NCBI GenBank assembly: GCA_964343835.1 | Contig: CAYFKR010000006.1 | Span: 135,979-199,978 of the forward strand | Direction of reading: 5' to 3' | Length of the DNA stretch: 64,000 bases | Source: CALEMW01 sp964343835 | GTDB lineage: Bacteria > Krumholzibacteriota > Krumholzibacteriia > LZORAL124-64-63 | In this document: positions 54,248-64,000 of the stretch, piece by piece | Layout of the letters: the number at the start of each line of letters is the position of its first letter | Numbering within the stretch: position 1 is the stretch's first letter | Translations under genes and position numbers: made by a program | Notes under the pieces: generated by a model | What the model was told of the DNA's origin: nothing | The model's database searches: none | Seen by the model: only the letters and a program-made list of their open reading frames with translations

Positions 54248-56262
54248 CCACCGTTCTCGGCGAGCCACTGCCGCGCCCTGGCGTCGCCCGGGCGCAGGCG
54301 GAGGATGCGTCCGTAGGCCTCCCGGGCCTCGTCCATCCGGCCGGTCCGCTCGTAGATCCCCGCCAGATTCCCCCACGCCTGCCAGGATCCCGGTTCCAGG
54401 TCCGTGACCGTGCGGAACGCCCGCTCCGCCTCGGGCAGACGCTCCAGGTTGATGAGGCACAGGCCGGCCCCGAACCACGCCCGCGAGTCGGACCGTTCCC
54501 GGGCCAGGGTGCGGAAGCGGCGCAGGGCTCCGCCGTACTGGCCTCCGTGGTACTGCACCCAGGCGTTGCCGAGCCGGGCTTCGGGGTCGTTGGGGTCCGC
54601 CCTCAGCAGGAATTCGAACTGGGCGGCGGCGGCGTCGGTGTCGCCGGTCTCCAGCAGCAGGTTCGCCAGCCAGAGGCGAGGGTCGCGGGCGCCGTCGGCA
54701 TCGCGGAGCCAGGCCTCGGCGGTGGACTTCGCGCCCGCCGTGTCGCCCTTCCGCAGGCGGGCCTCCGCCACGGCGCGGTACAGGGGGTCACGGATCAGGG
54801 CGAAGTGGACCTGGGGCCGTCGCTGCTGCATGGCCAGGGCCTCCCCCCACCAGCGCAGGGCCTGGTCGTCGTCGCCGAGATCGCCGTAGGCGTTGCCCAG
54901 GGTGAAGGCGTGGAAGGGGTTGGCGTCGGTGTCGCGCTCCCGGAAGTCGGCGAGGTCGGCCAGCGAGGCGGCCAGCGCCACGACCGCCGCCCCGTAGGCC
55001 AGGGGCCTCACGGCGGAGCGGCGGGATCGGATCAACTCCCACACCACCCCCGCGCCGGCGCCCGCAGGGATGCACAGGATCGCCGCCACGGGCAGGCGGA
55101 AACGGGCATTCACGAAGAAGAGCAGGATGGACAGGGCATACAGGCCCGCCGTACCGAAGACCAGCATGCGGCCTCCCGGCGCGGGGCGGATGAAGGCGCC
55201 GAGGACCGCCAACCCCAGCAGCAGGGGCCAGCCCACCAGCAACGGCACCCGCAGCAGCGTCGACCAGTCCCGCCAGGCGTAGATGAACTTGTTGTTGGAC
55301 CGCTCCCCCGCCCCGAACAGCATGCGCAGCTTCAGACCGTAGAGCCGGAGGGCGTCACCGGGGTCCTCGGCCCAGTAGGCCAGGCCGCGCCCCACGAACC
55401 AGCGGTCCACCTCCGACGGCTTCAGTTCGCGGCCCGCACCGCGCTCGGCCATGGCCACGGCGTCGTCGAAGCCTCCCTGCCAGGTCGGGCGCGTGCCGGG
55501 AACGATGGCCGTCCGGCCGTCCGAATCGGGGTTGTTGCCGATGTAGAAGTTCACGCCGCCCTGACTCGCGACGAGGACGGTATCCCCGCCGCGGACCGCG
55601 TTGGAGATCGTCACCGGCAGGATGGGCAGGGCCACACCCGCCAGCAGGACGACCCAGGCACTCCAGGGCGTCCGTCCCCCGTGCCGTGTGCGCAGGTAGA
55701 GCAGGAGCGCCGGCGCGACGATCAGGACGTTGGGCCGGGCGATGGCCGACAGCCCCACCAGCAGGCCCGCCGCCAGGATACGACGCCGTCCGGGGGCCTC
55801 GTCCCCGCCGCCCGCGAGGACCGCCAGGGCCGCCAGGTTCAGGGTGACCGGGATGGTCACGATGAGCAGTTCGGCCGAGAAGTAGATGGATGTCCAGAGC
55901 AGGGCGTAGGCGAAGCCGGCGAACCAGCCGGCGCGACGCCCCCACAGCCGTTCGGCGGCCAGGGCCGCGAATCCCGCCCCCAGGGCCGAGATGACCACGT
56001 GCACGAGCTGGACGGCAAAGCGGTCCGCGTCGAAGAGCGCGTAGAGCCCACCCAGCAGATACGGATACAGGGGCGCCCGGAAGAACGGGTCGGGACCGGG
56101 CCAGGTGCCGTCGAGCAGGCCCCGGGCCCAGGTGTCGTGCATCAGGGCGTCCATGATGGGCCGCTCGAACAGGGGGTTCGAACGCATGGCCAGCAGGTGG
56201 ACGAGACGCAGCACGAACGCCGCGAGGGTCGGGGCCCAGAACAGCGGTCTGCGGATGGTCAT
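54229..56262 (-). CDS. GT39-like membrane glycosyltransferase with C-terminal TPR repeats
   Basis: 677 residues. About ten membrane helices fill residues 10-430, with a GT-C/PMT_2-like pattern (an acidic loop after the first helix, DALMHDTWARGLLDG, and FRAPLYPYLLGGLYAL). From about 455 to the end there are at least four TPR units (HAFTLGNAYGDLGDDDQALRWW, AWGNLAGIYERTGRMDEA). Such fusions transfer lipid-linked sugars or serve in protein O-glycosylation; the substrate is unknown. ATG 56262 makes an ATGA with a stop at 56259 in the frame next to batE, which implies coupling to the Bat operon. Confidence 0.88.
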   Translation of the reverse strand: MTIRRPLFWAPTLAAFVLRLVHLLAMRSNPLFERPIMDALMHDTWARGLLDGTWPGPDPFFRAPLYPYLLGGLYALFDADRFAVQLVHVVISALGAGFAALAAERLWGRRAGWFAGFAYALLWTSIYFSAELLIVTIPVTLNLAALAVLAGGGDEAPGRRRILAAGLLVGLSAIARPNVLIVAPALLLYLRTRHGGRTPWSAWVVLLAGVALPILPVTISNAVRGGDTVLVASQGGVNFYIGNNPDSDGRTAIVPGTRPTWQGGFDDAVAMAERGAGRELKPSEVDRWFVGRGLAYWAEDPGDALRLYGLKLRMLFGAGERSNNKFIYAWRDWSTLLRVPLLVGWPLLLGLAVLGAFIRPAPGGRMLVFGTAGLYALSILLFFVNARFRLPVAAILCIPAGAGAGVVWELIRSRRSAVRPLAYGAAVVALAASLADLADFRERDTDANPFHAFTLGNAYGDLGDDDQALRWWGEALAMQQRRPQVHFALIRDPLYRAVAEARLRKGDTAGAKSTAEAWLRDADGARDPRLWLANLLLETGDTDAAAAQFEFLLRADPNDPEARLGNAWVQYHGGQYGGALRRFRTLARERSDSRAWFGAGLCLINLERLPEAERAFRTVTDLEPGSWQAWGNLAGIYERTGRMDEAREAYGRILRLRPGDARARQWLAENGGQSPGR

Positions 56263-56686
56263 CGGCGGCGACGACGTGGTCCGCGGGCAGCCAGCCCCGC
56301 CACTCCCCGCCCATGGTCACCTGGCTCCAGCCGCCGCGCTCCTCCTCGATCCTCAGCTCGAGTCCGCCGTAGGCCTCGAAGAGGGTCGGGAACGACGACT
56401 CGGGGCCGCTCCGCACGTCGGTACGGTCGACGACCACGACGGCGTGGACCGCCACGCGCTGATCGTACCATCTGGCGGCGGTCACCGCACCGACGACCAG
56501 CAGGGTCGCCGCCGCGGCCACCAGAAGCCGCCTGTGCCAGACGGCCACGAACCCGCGCCACCAGGCATGGGCGGCGCCGCCGGCGATGACCCAGACCAGC
56601 ACGATGCAGACCCACGCCCACACGTCCAGCCTCACCGACGCGATCAGGCCTCCGGTCAGTCGCAGGATGCCGGGCGTTCCGGACTC
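56259..56686 (-). CDS. BatE C-terminal part (two membrane helices and SH3 domain), after the assembly gap
   Basis: The open frame after the gap gives two membrane helices (VWAWVCIVLVWVIAGG and LLVAAAATLLVVGAV) and a bacterial SH3 domain (VDRTDVRSGPESSFPTLFEAYGG...WRGWLPADHVV). This is the C-terminal half expected of BatE. The frame has no stop before 55355, deep inside the next gene, which is implausible. A stop exists one frame away at 56259-56261, forming ATGA with the next start. A one-base error or shift in the last codons is the simplest explanation. Confidence 0.65.
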
Positions 56687-56749
56687 NNNNNNNNNNNNNN
56701 NNNNNNNNNNNNNNNNNNNNNNNNNNNNNNNNNNNNNNNNNNNNNNNNN
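56687..56749. other. assembly gap of 63 Ns
   Basis: Undetermined bases inside the batD-batE reading frame. The true length is unknown, so continuity of frame across it cannot be judged. Confidence 0.99.
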
Positions 56750-58750
56750 GTAGGCGACGTCGCCGGCATCGGTCAGACCGGCGGCCTCCTCGATGAGCGA
56801 CCGGGCCGTCTCCAGGTCCCCGCTCGTGTAGGCCTGCACGCCTTCCGCCACCAGCCTGTCCGGATCCGAGGCGGCCTCGGCACCCGTCGCGGCGGCCAGC
56901 AACAGGAAGGGCACCAGGACGCTGGCAGTGGACCTGCGGCCCTTCCGTCCCCGCCCCAGTCCGCCGTCCAGCTCCACGATGCCCTCCCGCGCTTCGGCGG
57001 CGAGGGCGGTGGCCCGCACGTCGTCGGGGGCGCTCCCGTACCGGGCGTGCTCGCAGGCCTCGAGAACGGCCAGGAGCCGACGGCCGGCCTCCTCGCGACC
57101 GGCGGTGGCGGCCAGGTCCAGCAGGTCGCCCCTGCCCACGGCGGCGGAAGTGCGGCCGATGCGATCGGCCACGTAGGCCAGGACCGCACGGTGAACCGCG
57201 GCCAGGGACGCCGCCGTGTCGTCGTCGTTCACCGCATCGAGGGCGCGCCTGGCCGTGACCAGGGCGAGGCGCCGGCGACGCCCACCTGGGTCACTCATAT
57301 CCGCGTCTCTGCGGGCCAGGATCAGCCGCCACCCCGCCAGCAGCACGATGGGTGACGTCAGGGCCAGCCACCAGAGGGGCGTCTCGACCAGGGGGCGCGT
57401 CCTGCCCGCCGTCAGGCCGCCGGGGTCGCGGACGAAGGCCAGGTCCTCGGCGAGGCGTTCCAGACCGCGCCTGCCGCTCCCTGTACCGGAGCCGTCGAGG
57501 GGCAGATCGCTCGGCAGGACGGTCAGGGTCAACGGTGCGCTCCGGGCCGTCCGGTACGCGTCGCGCGCCGGGTCGAAGTAGGTCATCTCCACGGGAGGCA
57601 GGTTCCAGTCGCCGTCCCGGCGGGGCTGGAGGATCCGTTCCACCCTGGACACGCTGCGCAACCGGCCCCCGCTGGGCACCTGGTCCAGGCTGCTGCCGGC
57701 CTCGTGGACGGTGAAATCGTCAGGCAGGTTCCACACGGGCGGAGCGGCGTTCTTCAGGGAGCCGTCGGCGGACAGCTCCACCGTCAGGCTCACGGCTTCG
57801 CCGCGGGGAACGGTATCCCGGTCGAGGGTGGCGGTCAGGGCCAGGTCGCGGGTCACCAGGCCGGAGAAGCCTTCGGGGCGAGGCACGGGCAGGTCCCTGA
57901 CCGTCACCCGCTCGCTGCCCGTCCAGAGCTCACGCGGTCCCGTCCCCCGCCCGCGACGGTTCACGGAGAAGAAGTCCTCGAAGGGATCCCGGGGCAGCTC
58001 CACGCGTGCCGGTTCCACGACCAGCTCGCCCGGTCGGGTCGGGATCAGTGCGTAGCGGATCTCCGAGACGTTGTACAGCACGCCCTGGCGACGCTCGCGG
58101 TAGGTCCGCGTCTCCCCCAGGGTCTCGCGCCAGAAGCCCTCGGTCCTCGGAGGAGTGTACTGGGGACGGTCGAAGCCCCGGGCCGACACGCTCTCGTAAT
58201 AGCGGAACACCAGCACCAGCTGCTCACCGACCCAGGCCTCGACGCCGATGAGCGAGAGGGTCACGAAGCGGTCGTCGCCGGGGCCGGGCTGGTCCGAGGC
58301 CGGCCTGTCGTCGCCCGGGGCCGCAGGTTCGGCCGGTGCGGGCGAGGCCGGTGCGGCGGTACCGTCCACCCGCAGCACGAGGGCGGACGTGCGGTGGACG
58401 CGGCCGTCGATCTCCACCGTGAGCTGGGGAATGCGCACGTCGTCGGTCCCGTGGGGAGCGATCCACCACTGCCAGGTCCGGGACACGGACACGGCGCCGT
58501 TGACCATGCGGAAATTCTGGCTGGTGCCGCCGCCGCCCACGTCGGCCCCGGCGATCTCCGGCAGGCGGACCTCGGGCAGGTCCGACGTCTCGGCGGACAG
58601 GCTGACCGTCAGCAGAGCCCGGCCTCCGGCCGGCACGGTGCTCCGATCCAGTTCAGCGGTGAAGGTGACGGCCGACGCCGCCCCGGCCGCCAGGCAGATG
58701 AGGGCCGACACGAGGGCCGGAATCGTCATGGATCGTCGGGTCACGGTCAC
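56750..58750 (-). CDS. batD: BatD joined in frame to the N-terminal TPR part of BatE
   Basis: 667 residues up to the gap. The GTG at 58750 overlaps the batB-batC stop (GTGA) and gives a good signal peptide. Two BatD-type beta-sandwich regions (about 28-440) are followed by a membrane helix (about 460-480: LWWLALTSPIVLLAGW) and a cytoplasmic helical domain (about 490-600). Without a stop the frame continues into a second hydrophobic segment (ASVLVPFLLLAAATGAEA) and a TPR-like unit (VAEGVQAYTSGDLETARSLIEEAAGL), the usual start of BatE. This appears to be a natural BatD-BatE fusion; the junction lies wholly before the gap. BatD acts in the periplasm in aerotolerance. Confidence 0.85.
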
Positions 58751-60558
58751 CACCGCCTGCCGCTGCGCGGGCGCTCGCCCTTGAGGCGTTTCTGGACGGA
58801 TCGGCGCAGCTCCTCCTCGTCCTTGTCCAGGGCTCTCAGGATCTCCTCGGCCCGCTGCCGTTCCATGGACTCGCCGGTGGGCTGGGCCTCGGTCTCGTCC
58901 TGCTCCGTGGGATCGTCCGGCTGCTCCTGCTGCTCTTCTTCCTGCTCTTGCTGCTGCTGGTCCTGCTGCTGCTCGTCCTGCTGTTCCTGCTCCTGCTGCT
59001 CCTGTTGCTGTTGTTCGTCCTGCTCCTGCTCTTCGTTCTGCTGCTGTCCCTGCTCCTGCTGGTCCTGCTCGCCCTGCTCTCCGTCCTCGGAGTCCTGCTG
59101 CTGTTCCTGCTGTTCGGGAGGTGCCTGCTCCAGGAGCGTCATCGCCTGCTCCAGGTTGGTCAGGGCGTCGTCGCGGTCCGGGGTCAGTGCCAGGGATTCC
59201 AGGAGCGGTTCGACGGCGGAGCCGGGATCTCCCTGGCCGAGGGCCGCCGTCCCCTTGTTGTACAAGGCGTCCGCCCTCACGGTCGGGTCGTCGGTCAGCG
59301 ACAGCGCACGCTCGAACTCGCGGGTCGCCTCGGGCCAGCGCTCGAGACGGGCCAGGGCCTCTCCCACCGCGAGAGCGAGGACGGGATCGTCGGGGTGTTC
59401 GGCCCGGCTGGCCTGGAAGAGGTCCAGGGCCTCCTGGTATCGGCCCTCCTCGTAGAGGCGGACGGCGCGGTTGATCTGCCCGCCGTGGCGGTCGGTCAGG
59501 TCCAGGGCCGACGCCGGGGTCGTCCAGGCCAGGCCCAGCAGCAGGAGTGCGGCGACGGGAGCTGCCCGCCGCGCCGGTCGCAACAGGAAGCGGATCCCGA
59601 GCAGCACGAAGGCCAGGGCCAGGGGCCAATGATGGCGTTCCTGGTAGGCGGACACGTGGCGGCTGTTGAGGTCGCGGCGGCCGAGGCCCGCCAGGGCGGC
59701 GTCCAGGGAGGCGGCATCCAGGGAACCGGGCCCGATACGGAAGAGCTCGCCGCCCGTCGCGGCGGCGAGGCGCCCCAGGGCGTCCACGTCGAGTCGGCTG
59801 GTCACCACGCTCCCCTCCTCGTCCTTCAGGTAACCCGGTTCGCCACCGGGCAGGGGGATCAGTCCCCCGGTCTCTAGGCCGACTCCCACGGGGTAGACGG
59901 CGATGCCCGACTCGGCGCAGCGCGCCGCCGCGGCCTCCCAGTCGCCGTCGAGGTTCTCCCCGTCGGTCACGAGCACCACGGCCCCCCGGACGCCCGGCGA
60001 TTCCGACGCTCCCTCGAGCATCTCCACCGCCGTGTCCAGGGCCGAGCCCAGGGCGGTGCCCTGCTCGGAGATCATGTCGGTGTCGGCCATGCGCAGGAAG
60101 AGTTCCACGGCGCCGAGGTCCAACGTCAGGGGGCACTGCACGAACGCCTGCCCCGCGAAGAGCACCAGTCCGAGTTGGCCGCGGTCGTAGTCCGCCAGGA
60201 AGCTGGCGACCTCGGCGCGGGCCCGGGCCAGGCGCGAAGGCGTCACGTCGCGGGCGAGCATGGAATTGGAGATGTCCAGGGCCACCACCACGTCGGTGCC
60301 CCGCTGGGCGATCTCCACGTCGTTGGCTCCCCATTGCGGTCGAGCCAGCCCCACGATCAAGGCGGCCAAGCCCCAGAACAGCAGGACCCGGCGCCAGGTG
60401 CGGTAGCCCTCCGCCCGGAGTTCCACGTGCTCGTCGCCGCGTGCACCCAGCAGGGTGCCCAATCGGGCAGCGGCGCGGGCGTCGGCGGCGCGCAGCAGGA
60501 GCCACAGCACGGGCAATCCCGCCAGCAGCCACAACCAGTCCTGGGCTCCGAACCTCAC
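58747..60558 (-). CDS. batB: BatB-BatC fusion (VWA domain, TPR, Gln/Glu-rich tail)
   Basis: 603 residues. The BatB part has N-terminal membrane helices, a VWA domain (about 88-290) with the MIDAS motif DISNS (95-99) and another helix near 310-325. The BatC part begins with a further hydrophobic segment (about 330-350) and TPR repeats (about 360-470: INRAVRLYEEGRYQEALDLF). The 480-565 region is almost only Gln, Glu and Asp, then a basic C-terminus. In Bacteroides these are separate genes needed for oxygen tolerance. Confidence 0.9.
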   Translation of the reverse strand: MRFGAQDWLWLLAGLPVLWLLLRAADARAAARLGTLLGARGDEHVELRAEGYRTWRRVLLFWGLAALIVGLARPQWGANDVEIAQRGTDVVVALDISNSMLARDVTPSRLARARAEVASFLADYDRGQLGLVLFAGQAFVQCPLTLDLGAVELFLRMADTDMISEQGTALGSALDTAVEMLEGASESPGVRGAVVLVTDGENLDGDWEAAAARCAESGIAVYPVGVGLETGGLIPLPGGEPGYLKDEEGSVVTSRLDVDALGRLAAATGGELFRIGPGSLDAASLDAALAGLGRRDLNSRHVSAYQERHHWPLALAFVLLGIRFLLRPARRAAPVAALLLLGLAWTTPASALDLTDRHGGQINRAVRLYEEGRYQEALDLFQASRAEHPDDPVLALAVGEALARLERWPEATREFERALSLTDDPTVRADALYNKGTAALGQGDPGSAVEPLLESLALTPDRDDALTNLEQAMTLLEQAPPEQQEQQQDSEDGEQGEQDQQEQGQQQNEEQEQDEQQQQEQQEQEQQDEQQQDQQQQEQEEEQQEQPDDPTEQDETEAQPTGESMERQRAEEILRALDKDEEELRRSVQKRLKGERPRSGRRW

Positions 60559-60568
60559 GCAACCCTCC

Positions 60569-61555
60569 TCAGGGCAGTCTTCGCAGCCAGACGCCCGTGG
60601 TCAGGGCCTCCAGCAGCAACAGGGCCAGGGCCGGCAGGGCGGCCCAGGCGACCTTCTCCTCGTACCAGGTGCTCACCGACGTCTGGTAGCGGCTCGTCTC
60701 CAGTTCGTCGATGGTGGCGAAAACCTGGGCCAGGGCCGTGGAATCCTCGGCCCGCCAGTATTCGCCGCCGGTGGTGGCGGCGATGGTCTTGAGCAGCTCC
60801 TCGTCGATGGGCATGTCCGTCATGACCGTGCGCGTCCCGAAGGGCGTCTGCTGGGGGAAGGGCACCTTGCCCCGCTTGCCCACGCCGATGGTGTAGACCC
60901 GCACGTCCATGGCCGCGGCCAGTTCGGCGGCGGTCTCGGGCTCCAGGGTCGGCACGTTGTTGCTGCCGTCGGTCAGCAGGATGACCGTCCGGCTCTCGGC
61001 CTCCGAGTGGCGGAGGCGGTTGACGGCCGTGGCCAGCCCCAGGCCGATGGCCGTCCCGTCCTCGATCAGGCCGATCTCGATCTCGTCCAGGAACCCGGTC
61101 AGGATGGGGCGGTCCAGGGTCAGCGGGCACTGGGTGAAGGCCCGCGAGGCGAACACCACCAGGCCGATCCTGTCCCGTGGGCGCCCCACCACGAAGTCGC
61201 GGATGATGCCCTTGGCCACGGCGAGCCGGTTGTCGGGCTGGAAGTCGAGGGCGCGCATGCTGCCGCTGATGTCCAGAGCCACCACGATGTCGATGCCCTG
61301 GCCCTCCACCTCGCTGACCGCATGGGGAATGCGCGGCCCCGCCAGCGCCACGACGATCGCGACCAGGGCCAGGACGCGGAGCCACGGCACCACGGAACGG
61401 AGACGGACCCGCCAACCGGGCCGCACGGACGCGGCCAGGGCCAGATGGGGATGCCTCGCCGCTCCCGGGTCGGTGGGCTTGCGGCGGAGCGCCACCGCAC
61501 CGGCGACGACCGGCACGATCAGGAGCAGCAGCCAGGGCCTGGCGAACTCGATCAC
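60569..61555 (-). CDS. batA: BatA, VWA domain membrane protein
   Basis: 328 residues. Two N-terminal helices, a VWA domain (about 88-285) with MIDAS DISGS (95-99) and the conserved VFASRAFTQCPLTLD, and one C-terminal helix (about 305-323). The overlap with the upstream gene is ATGA-type (61555/61552); it leads batB-batC by 10 bases. Part of the aerotolerance complex at the inner membrane, expected to work with the MoxR ATPase. Confidence 0.94.
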   Translation of the reverse strand: MIEFARPWLLLLIVPVVAGAVALRRKPTDPGAARHPHLALAASVRPGWRVRLRSVVPWLRVLALVAIVVALAGPRIPHAVSEVEGQGIDIVVALDISGSMRALDFQPDNRLAVAKGIIRDFVVGRPRDRIGLVVFASRAFTQCPLTLDRPILTGFLDEIEIGLIEDGTAIGLGLATAVNRLRHSEAESRTVILLTDGSNNVPTLEPETAAELAAAMDVRVYTIGVGKRGKVPFPQQTPFGTRTVMTDMPIDEELLKTIAATTGGEYWRAEDSTALAQVFATIDELETSRYQTSVSTWYEEKVAWAALPALALLLLEALTTGVWLRRLP

Positions 61556-62565
61556 GACGCACCCCCGTCCGCTCCGGTCGGGAGCCTCTTCCAGGCGGCC
61601 TCAGCGGCGAGGCGGCGAGACGCCGGCAGGCCCGGGGCGCCCCGTCGGCCGGCCGTCGCGCGTACCGCGACCACGGCCGCCTCGAGGCAACGACGGGATC
61701 CTCCGGCCGGCACGCCTCCGGGGGCGTACCGCAGGAGATCGATCTCGGACAGGAGCTCGTCGAAAGGTCGTCCCGTGCCGCGGAGCAGGCCACGGGCGGC
61801 CAGGACGTCATCCACCTCGCCGGGGACGAGACTGCCGCCGGGGACACCGAACCGCGCGGTCAGGTAGCCGCGCACCAGGCTCGCGACGCGCTCGAGGGAC
61901 GCCGCACCCGCCGCGCCGTCGGGCATCCCCCCGGCCGCCAGCTCGTCGGCACCCACGGCGAAGGTGGTCCAGGCCGGATCCAGGGCAGGCCCGTCCAAAT
62001 GCTCGAGAGCGGAACCGCGGCGCCTCCTCAACGCCGCGAACACCAGGGCCAGCAGCACGGCGACGACCACGGCGATCAGCGCCAGGGGCCACCAGCGTCG
62101 GGCGACGCGCCAGGGGTCGCGCACGGGAGCGGACTGCTCGTCGCCCATCAGCCTGCCCCGGACATGGAACACGGGCGTCAGGGTGCCGGGGTCTCCGCCC
62201 CAGCCGAGGCGCATGGGGCCGGCCCTGTAGGCCCGGACCTCCAGGCCGAGCACTCCCGTCGGCTCCGACCCGGTCGCGGGTGCGGGGACGACCCGGAGCC
62301 AGGGCACCGAGGCAGCCAGGCTGTCGGGCAGGGTCACGGTTTCCGCGCCGAAGTCCAGATCGAGCAGCCACGGCGCACCGAACAGCGGCACCTCCGTCAG
62401 TTCCGGCACGAGCCTCGGCGCGGGCACATCCGGAGCGTCGAGCCAGACCGTCAGGGTCTCCGGCGGAGCCGGCGCCGCCTGCGGCGGCATGCCCTGGGGC
62501 AGGGCCTGCCCCGCGGCCGACGCGGCCAGGGCCAGTGCGGCGACGAGGACGCACGCCGCCCTCAT
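61552..62565 (-). CDS. exported single-pass protein of the Bat operon
   Basis: 337 residues. A signal peptide (about 1-20), a periplasmic beta-rich part (about 35-150), a membrane helix (about 163-182: WPLALIAVVVAVLLALVFAAL) and a cytoplasmic helical domain (about 200-330). The place between DUF58 and batA, where many Bat operons encode a protein of this layout, supports the link. I recognise no catalytic motif. Overlaps both neighbours by four bases. Confidence 0.8.
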   Translation of the reverse strand: MRAACVLVAALALAASAAGQALPQGMPPQAAPAPPETLTVWLDAPDVPAPRLVPELTEVPLFGAPWLLDLDFGAETVTLPDSLAASVPWLRVVPAPATGSEPTGVLGLEVRAYRAGPMRLGWGGDPGTLTPVFHVRGRLMGDEQSAPVRDPWRVARRWWPLALIAVVVAVLLALVFAALRRRRGSALEHLDGPALDPAWTTFAVGADELAAGGMPDGAAGAASLERVASLVRGYLTARFGVPGGSLVPGEVDDVLAARGLLRGTGRPFDELLSEIDLLRYAPGGVPAGGSRRCLEAAVVAVRATAGRRGAPGLPASRRLAAEAAWKRLPTGADGGAS

Positions 62566-63489
62566 CGCACCCGTCCCTTCCGCCCGGCCCGGGCGCTGAA
62601 GAACCGTGTGAGGGGCTCCACATAGGATCGGTCGGTGCGCACGTCCACCAGGTCCACGCGGGCCTTGCGGAGGGCGCCCTCGAGCCCGCGGTCGTGGGCC
62701 GCGGCCGCCTCGGCCATGGCCAGGCGGGTGGATTCGTCTGAGGTGTCGGTGACCCGGATCTCGCCGGTCTCGGCGTCGGTCCAGCGCACCAGCCCCGCCG
62801 CCGGCGGCTCGGCCTCGCGGGGGTCGCGCACCCGTACGGCCACGCAGTCGTGACGGCGCGAGAGGGTCTGCAGGGGCTGCGACGGGATCGTCGCCCAGAA
62901 ATCGGAGACGAGGAAGACGGTGGCCCGCCGCTTCAGCACGGAGCCCAGCACGTCGAGGGGAGCGGAGAGGTCGGTGCCCGTTCCCTCGGGATTCCAGGCC
63001 AGCAGCTCCCGGATCAGGCGCAGCACATGACTGCGGCCGGCGGCCGGCGGAACCAGCAGCTCCACACGGTCCGAAAAGAGCACCAGCCCGACCTTGTCCT
63101 TGTTGACCACGGCGGCCAGGGCCAACACGCCGCACAGCTCGGCGATGATCTCGCGCCGCGTCTTGCCCGCCGATCCGAACTCGCCGGAGCGGCTGACGTC
63201 GGCGGCGAGCATGACGGTGAGCTCGCGCTCCTCGTCGAAGACCTTCACGTGGGGCCGGTCGGAGCGTGCGGTGACGTTCCAGTCGATGGCGCGCACGTCG
63301 TCACCCTGCACGTACTCACGCACCTCGCGGAACTCGATGCCGGCGCCCTTGAACACGGAGTGGTAGTCCCCCGACAGGGTCTGGTCCACCAGGCGGCGTG
63401 CGCGGATCTCGATCCGGCGCACGGCCTCCAGGACCTCCTGGGGGATCTCCCCCGCCCCCGGACGGGGCGGCGGTTCGGGGCGGGTGCGT

Positions 63490-63506
<17 letters not shown>
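62562..63506 (-). CDS. DUF58 domain protein
   Basis: 314 residues. The signature GAGIEFREVREYVQGDDVRAIDWNVTARSDRPHVKVFDEERELTVMLAADVSRSG is unmistakable for DUF58; a VWA-like fold follows with DVSRS. These proteins always accompany MoxR ATPases and VWA proteins in Bat-type operons. The exact function is unknown. Overlaps moxR by 17 bases. Confidence 0.94.

Positions 63507-64000
<494 letters not shown>

Noticed and set aside
55355..56258. Extension of batE deep into the glycosyltransferase gene
   Set aside because: The residues there are an Arg/Gly/Pro-rich shadow of the next gene; a base error or shift at the end of batE explains it better.

Overview
The window comes from a high-GC, didermic bacterium, most likely an uncultured lineage of the FCB group (Krumholzibacteriota/Eisenbacteria-like is my best guess; this is inference). 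The evidence is: lipid A-type phosphohydrolase (LpxH-like), several lipoproteins, a PorV/PorQ-family outer-membrane protein, and large secreted proteins with a C-terminal FlgD/T9SS-type sorting domain carrying the NPFNPTTEI motif. One run of 63 Ns (56687-56749) shows this is a draft assembly. I saw no mobile element, CRISPR array, rRNA or tRNA.

Layout. 1-3981: the 5' part of a lipoprotein gene and a monocistronic 1021-residue secreted protein, each with its own signals. 4311-18492: one tightly packed minus-strand chain (hisS, aspS, phoH, 7TM-HD c-di-AMP phosphodiesterase-like, ybeY, CorC/HlyC-like, DUF502, mgtE, recO, glyQ, glyS) in which every junction overlaps by 4-8 bases or is 1 base apart, closed by an intrinsic terminator. 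18530-24885: an envelope and stress set (YbbR-domain protein, AMIN/amidase/LysM, M23 peptidase, RpoD-family sigma factor, DegP-like protease, small coiled-coil protein). 24949-26644: divergent LpxH-like gene and PorV-like protein. 26726-30121: a large secreted M6-type protein whose zinc site is lost.

30393-38814 is the most interesting part. Two sigma-54 activator genes (a TPR-GAF-AAA+-Fis protein and an orphan NtrC-type response regulator) flank a gene for a small acidic exported protein. Downstream of the first activator lies an AT-richer 768-base interval with two good -24/-12 sigma-54 promoters, an upstream palindrome, and a strongly structured RNA ending in a U-tract. The second promoter sits directly in front of a lipoprotein gene and a gene for a very unusual exported protein (DUF4384-like domain, CxxCH, a Tyr/Trp-rich stretch, a long basic Ser-rich tail). 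I read this as a candidate sigma-54-controlled envelope module with its own small RNA.

38925-56262: housekeeping and mixed genes: rlmN, an Rrf2 regulator, mutY, an acyl-CoA synthetase with a cation-diffusion transporter, an M28-PDZ peptidase, cca, a translationally coupled set (btpA-like, rfbB-like, B3/B4-domain gene, ggt), tdk, an HDOD-domain gene, queD and a TPR-fused GT39-like membrane glycosyltransferase. 56259-64000: an aerotolerance (Bat) operon in the order moxR, DUF58, transmembrane protein, batA, batB-batC fusion, batD-batE fusion, running into the glycosyltransferase gene.
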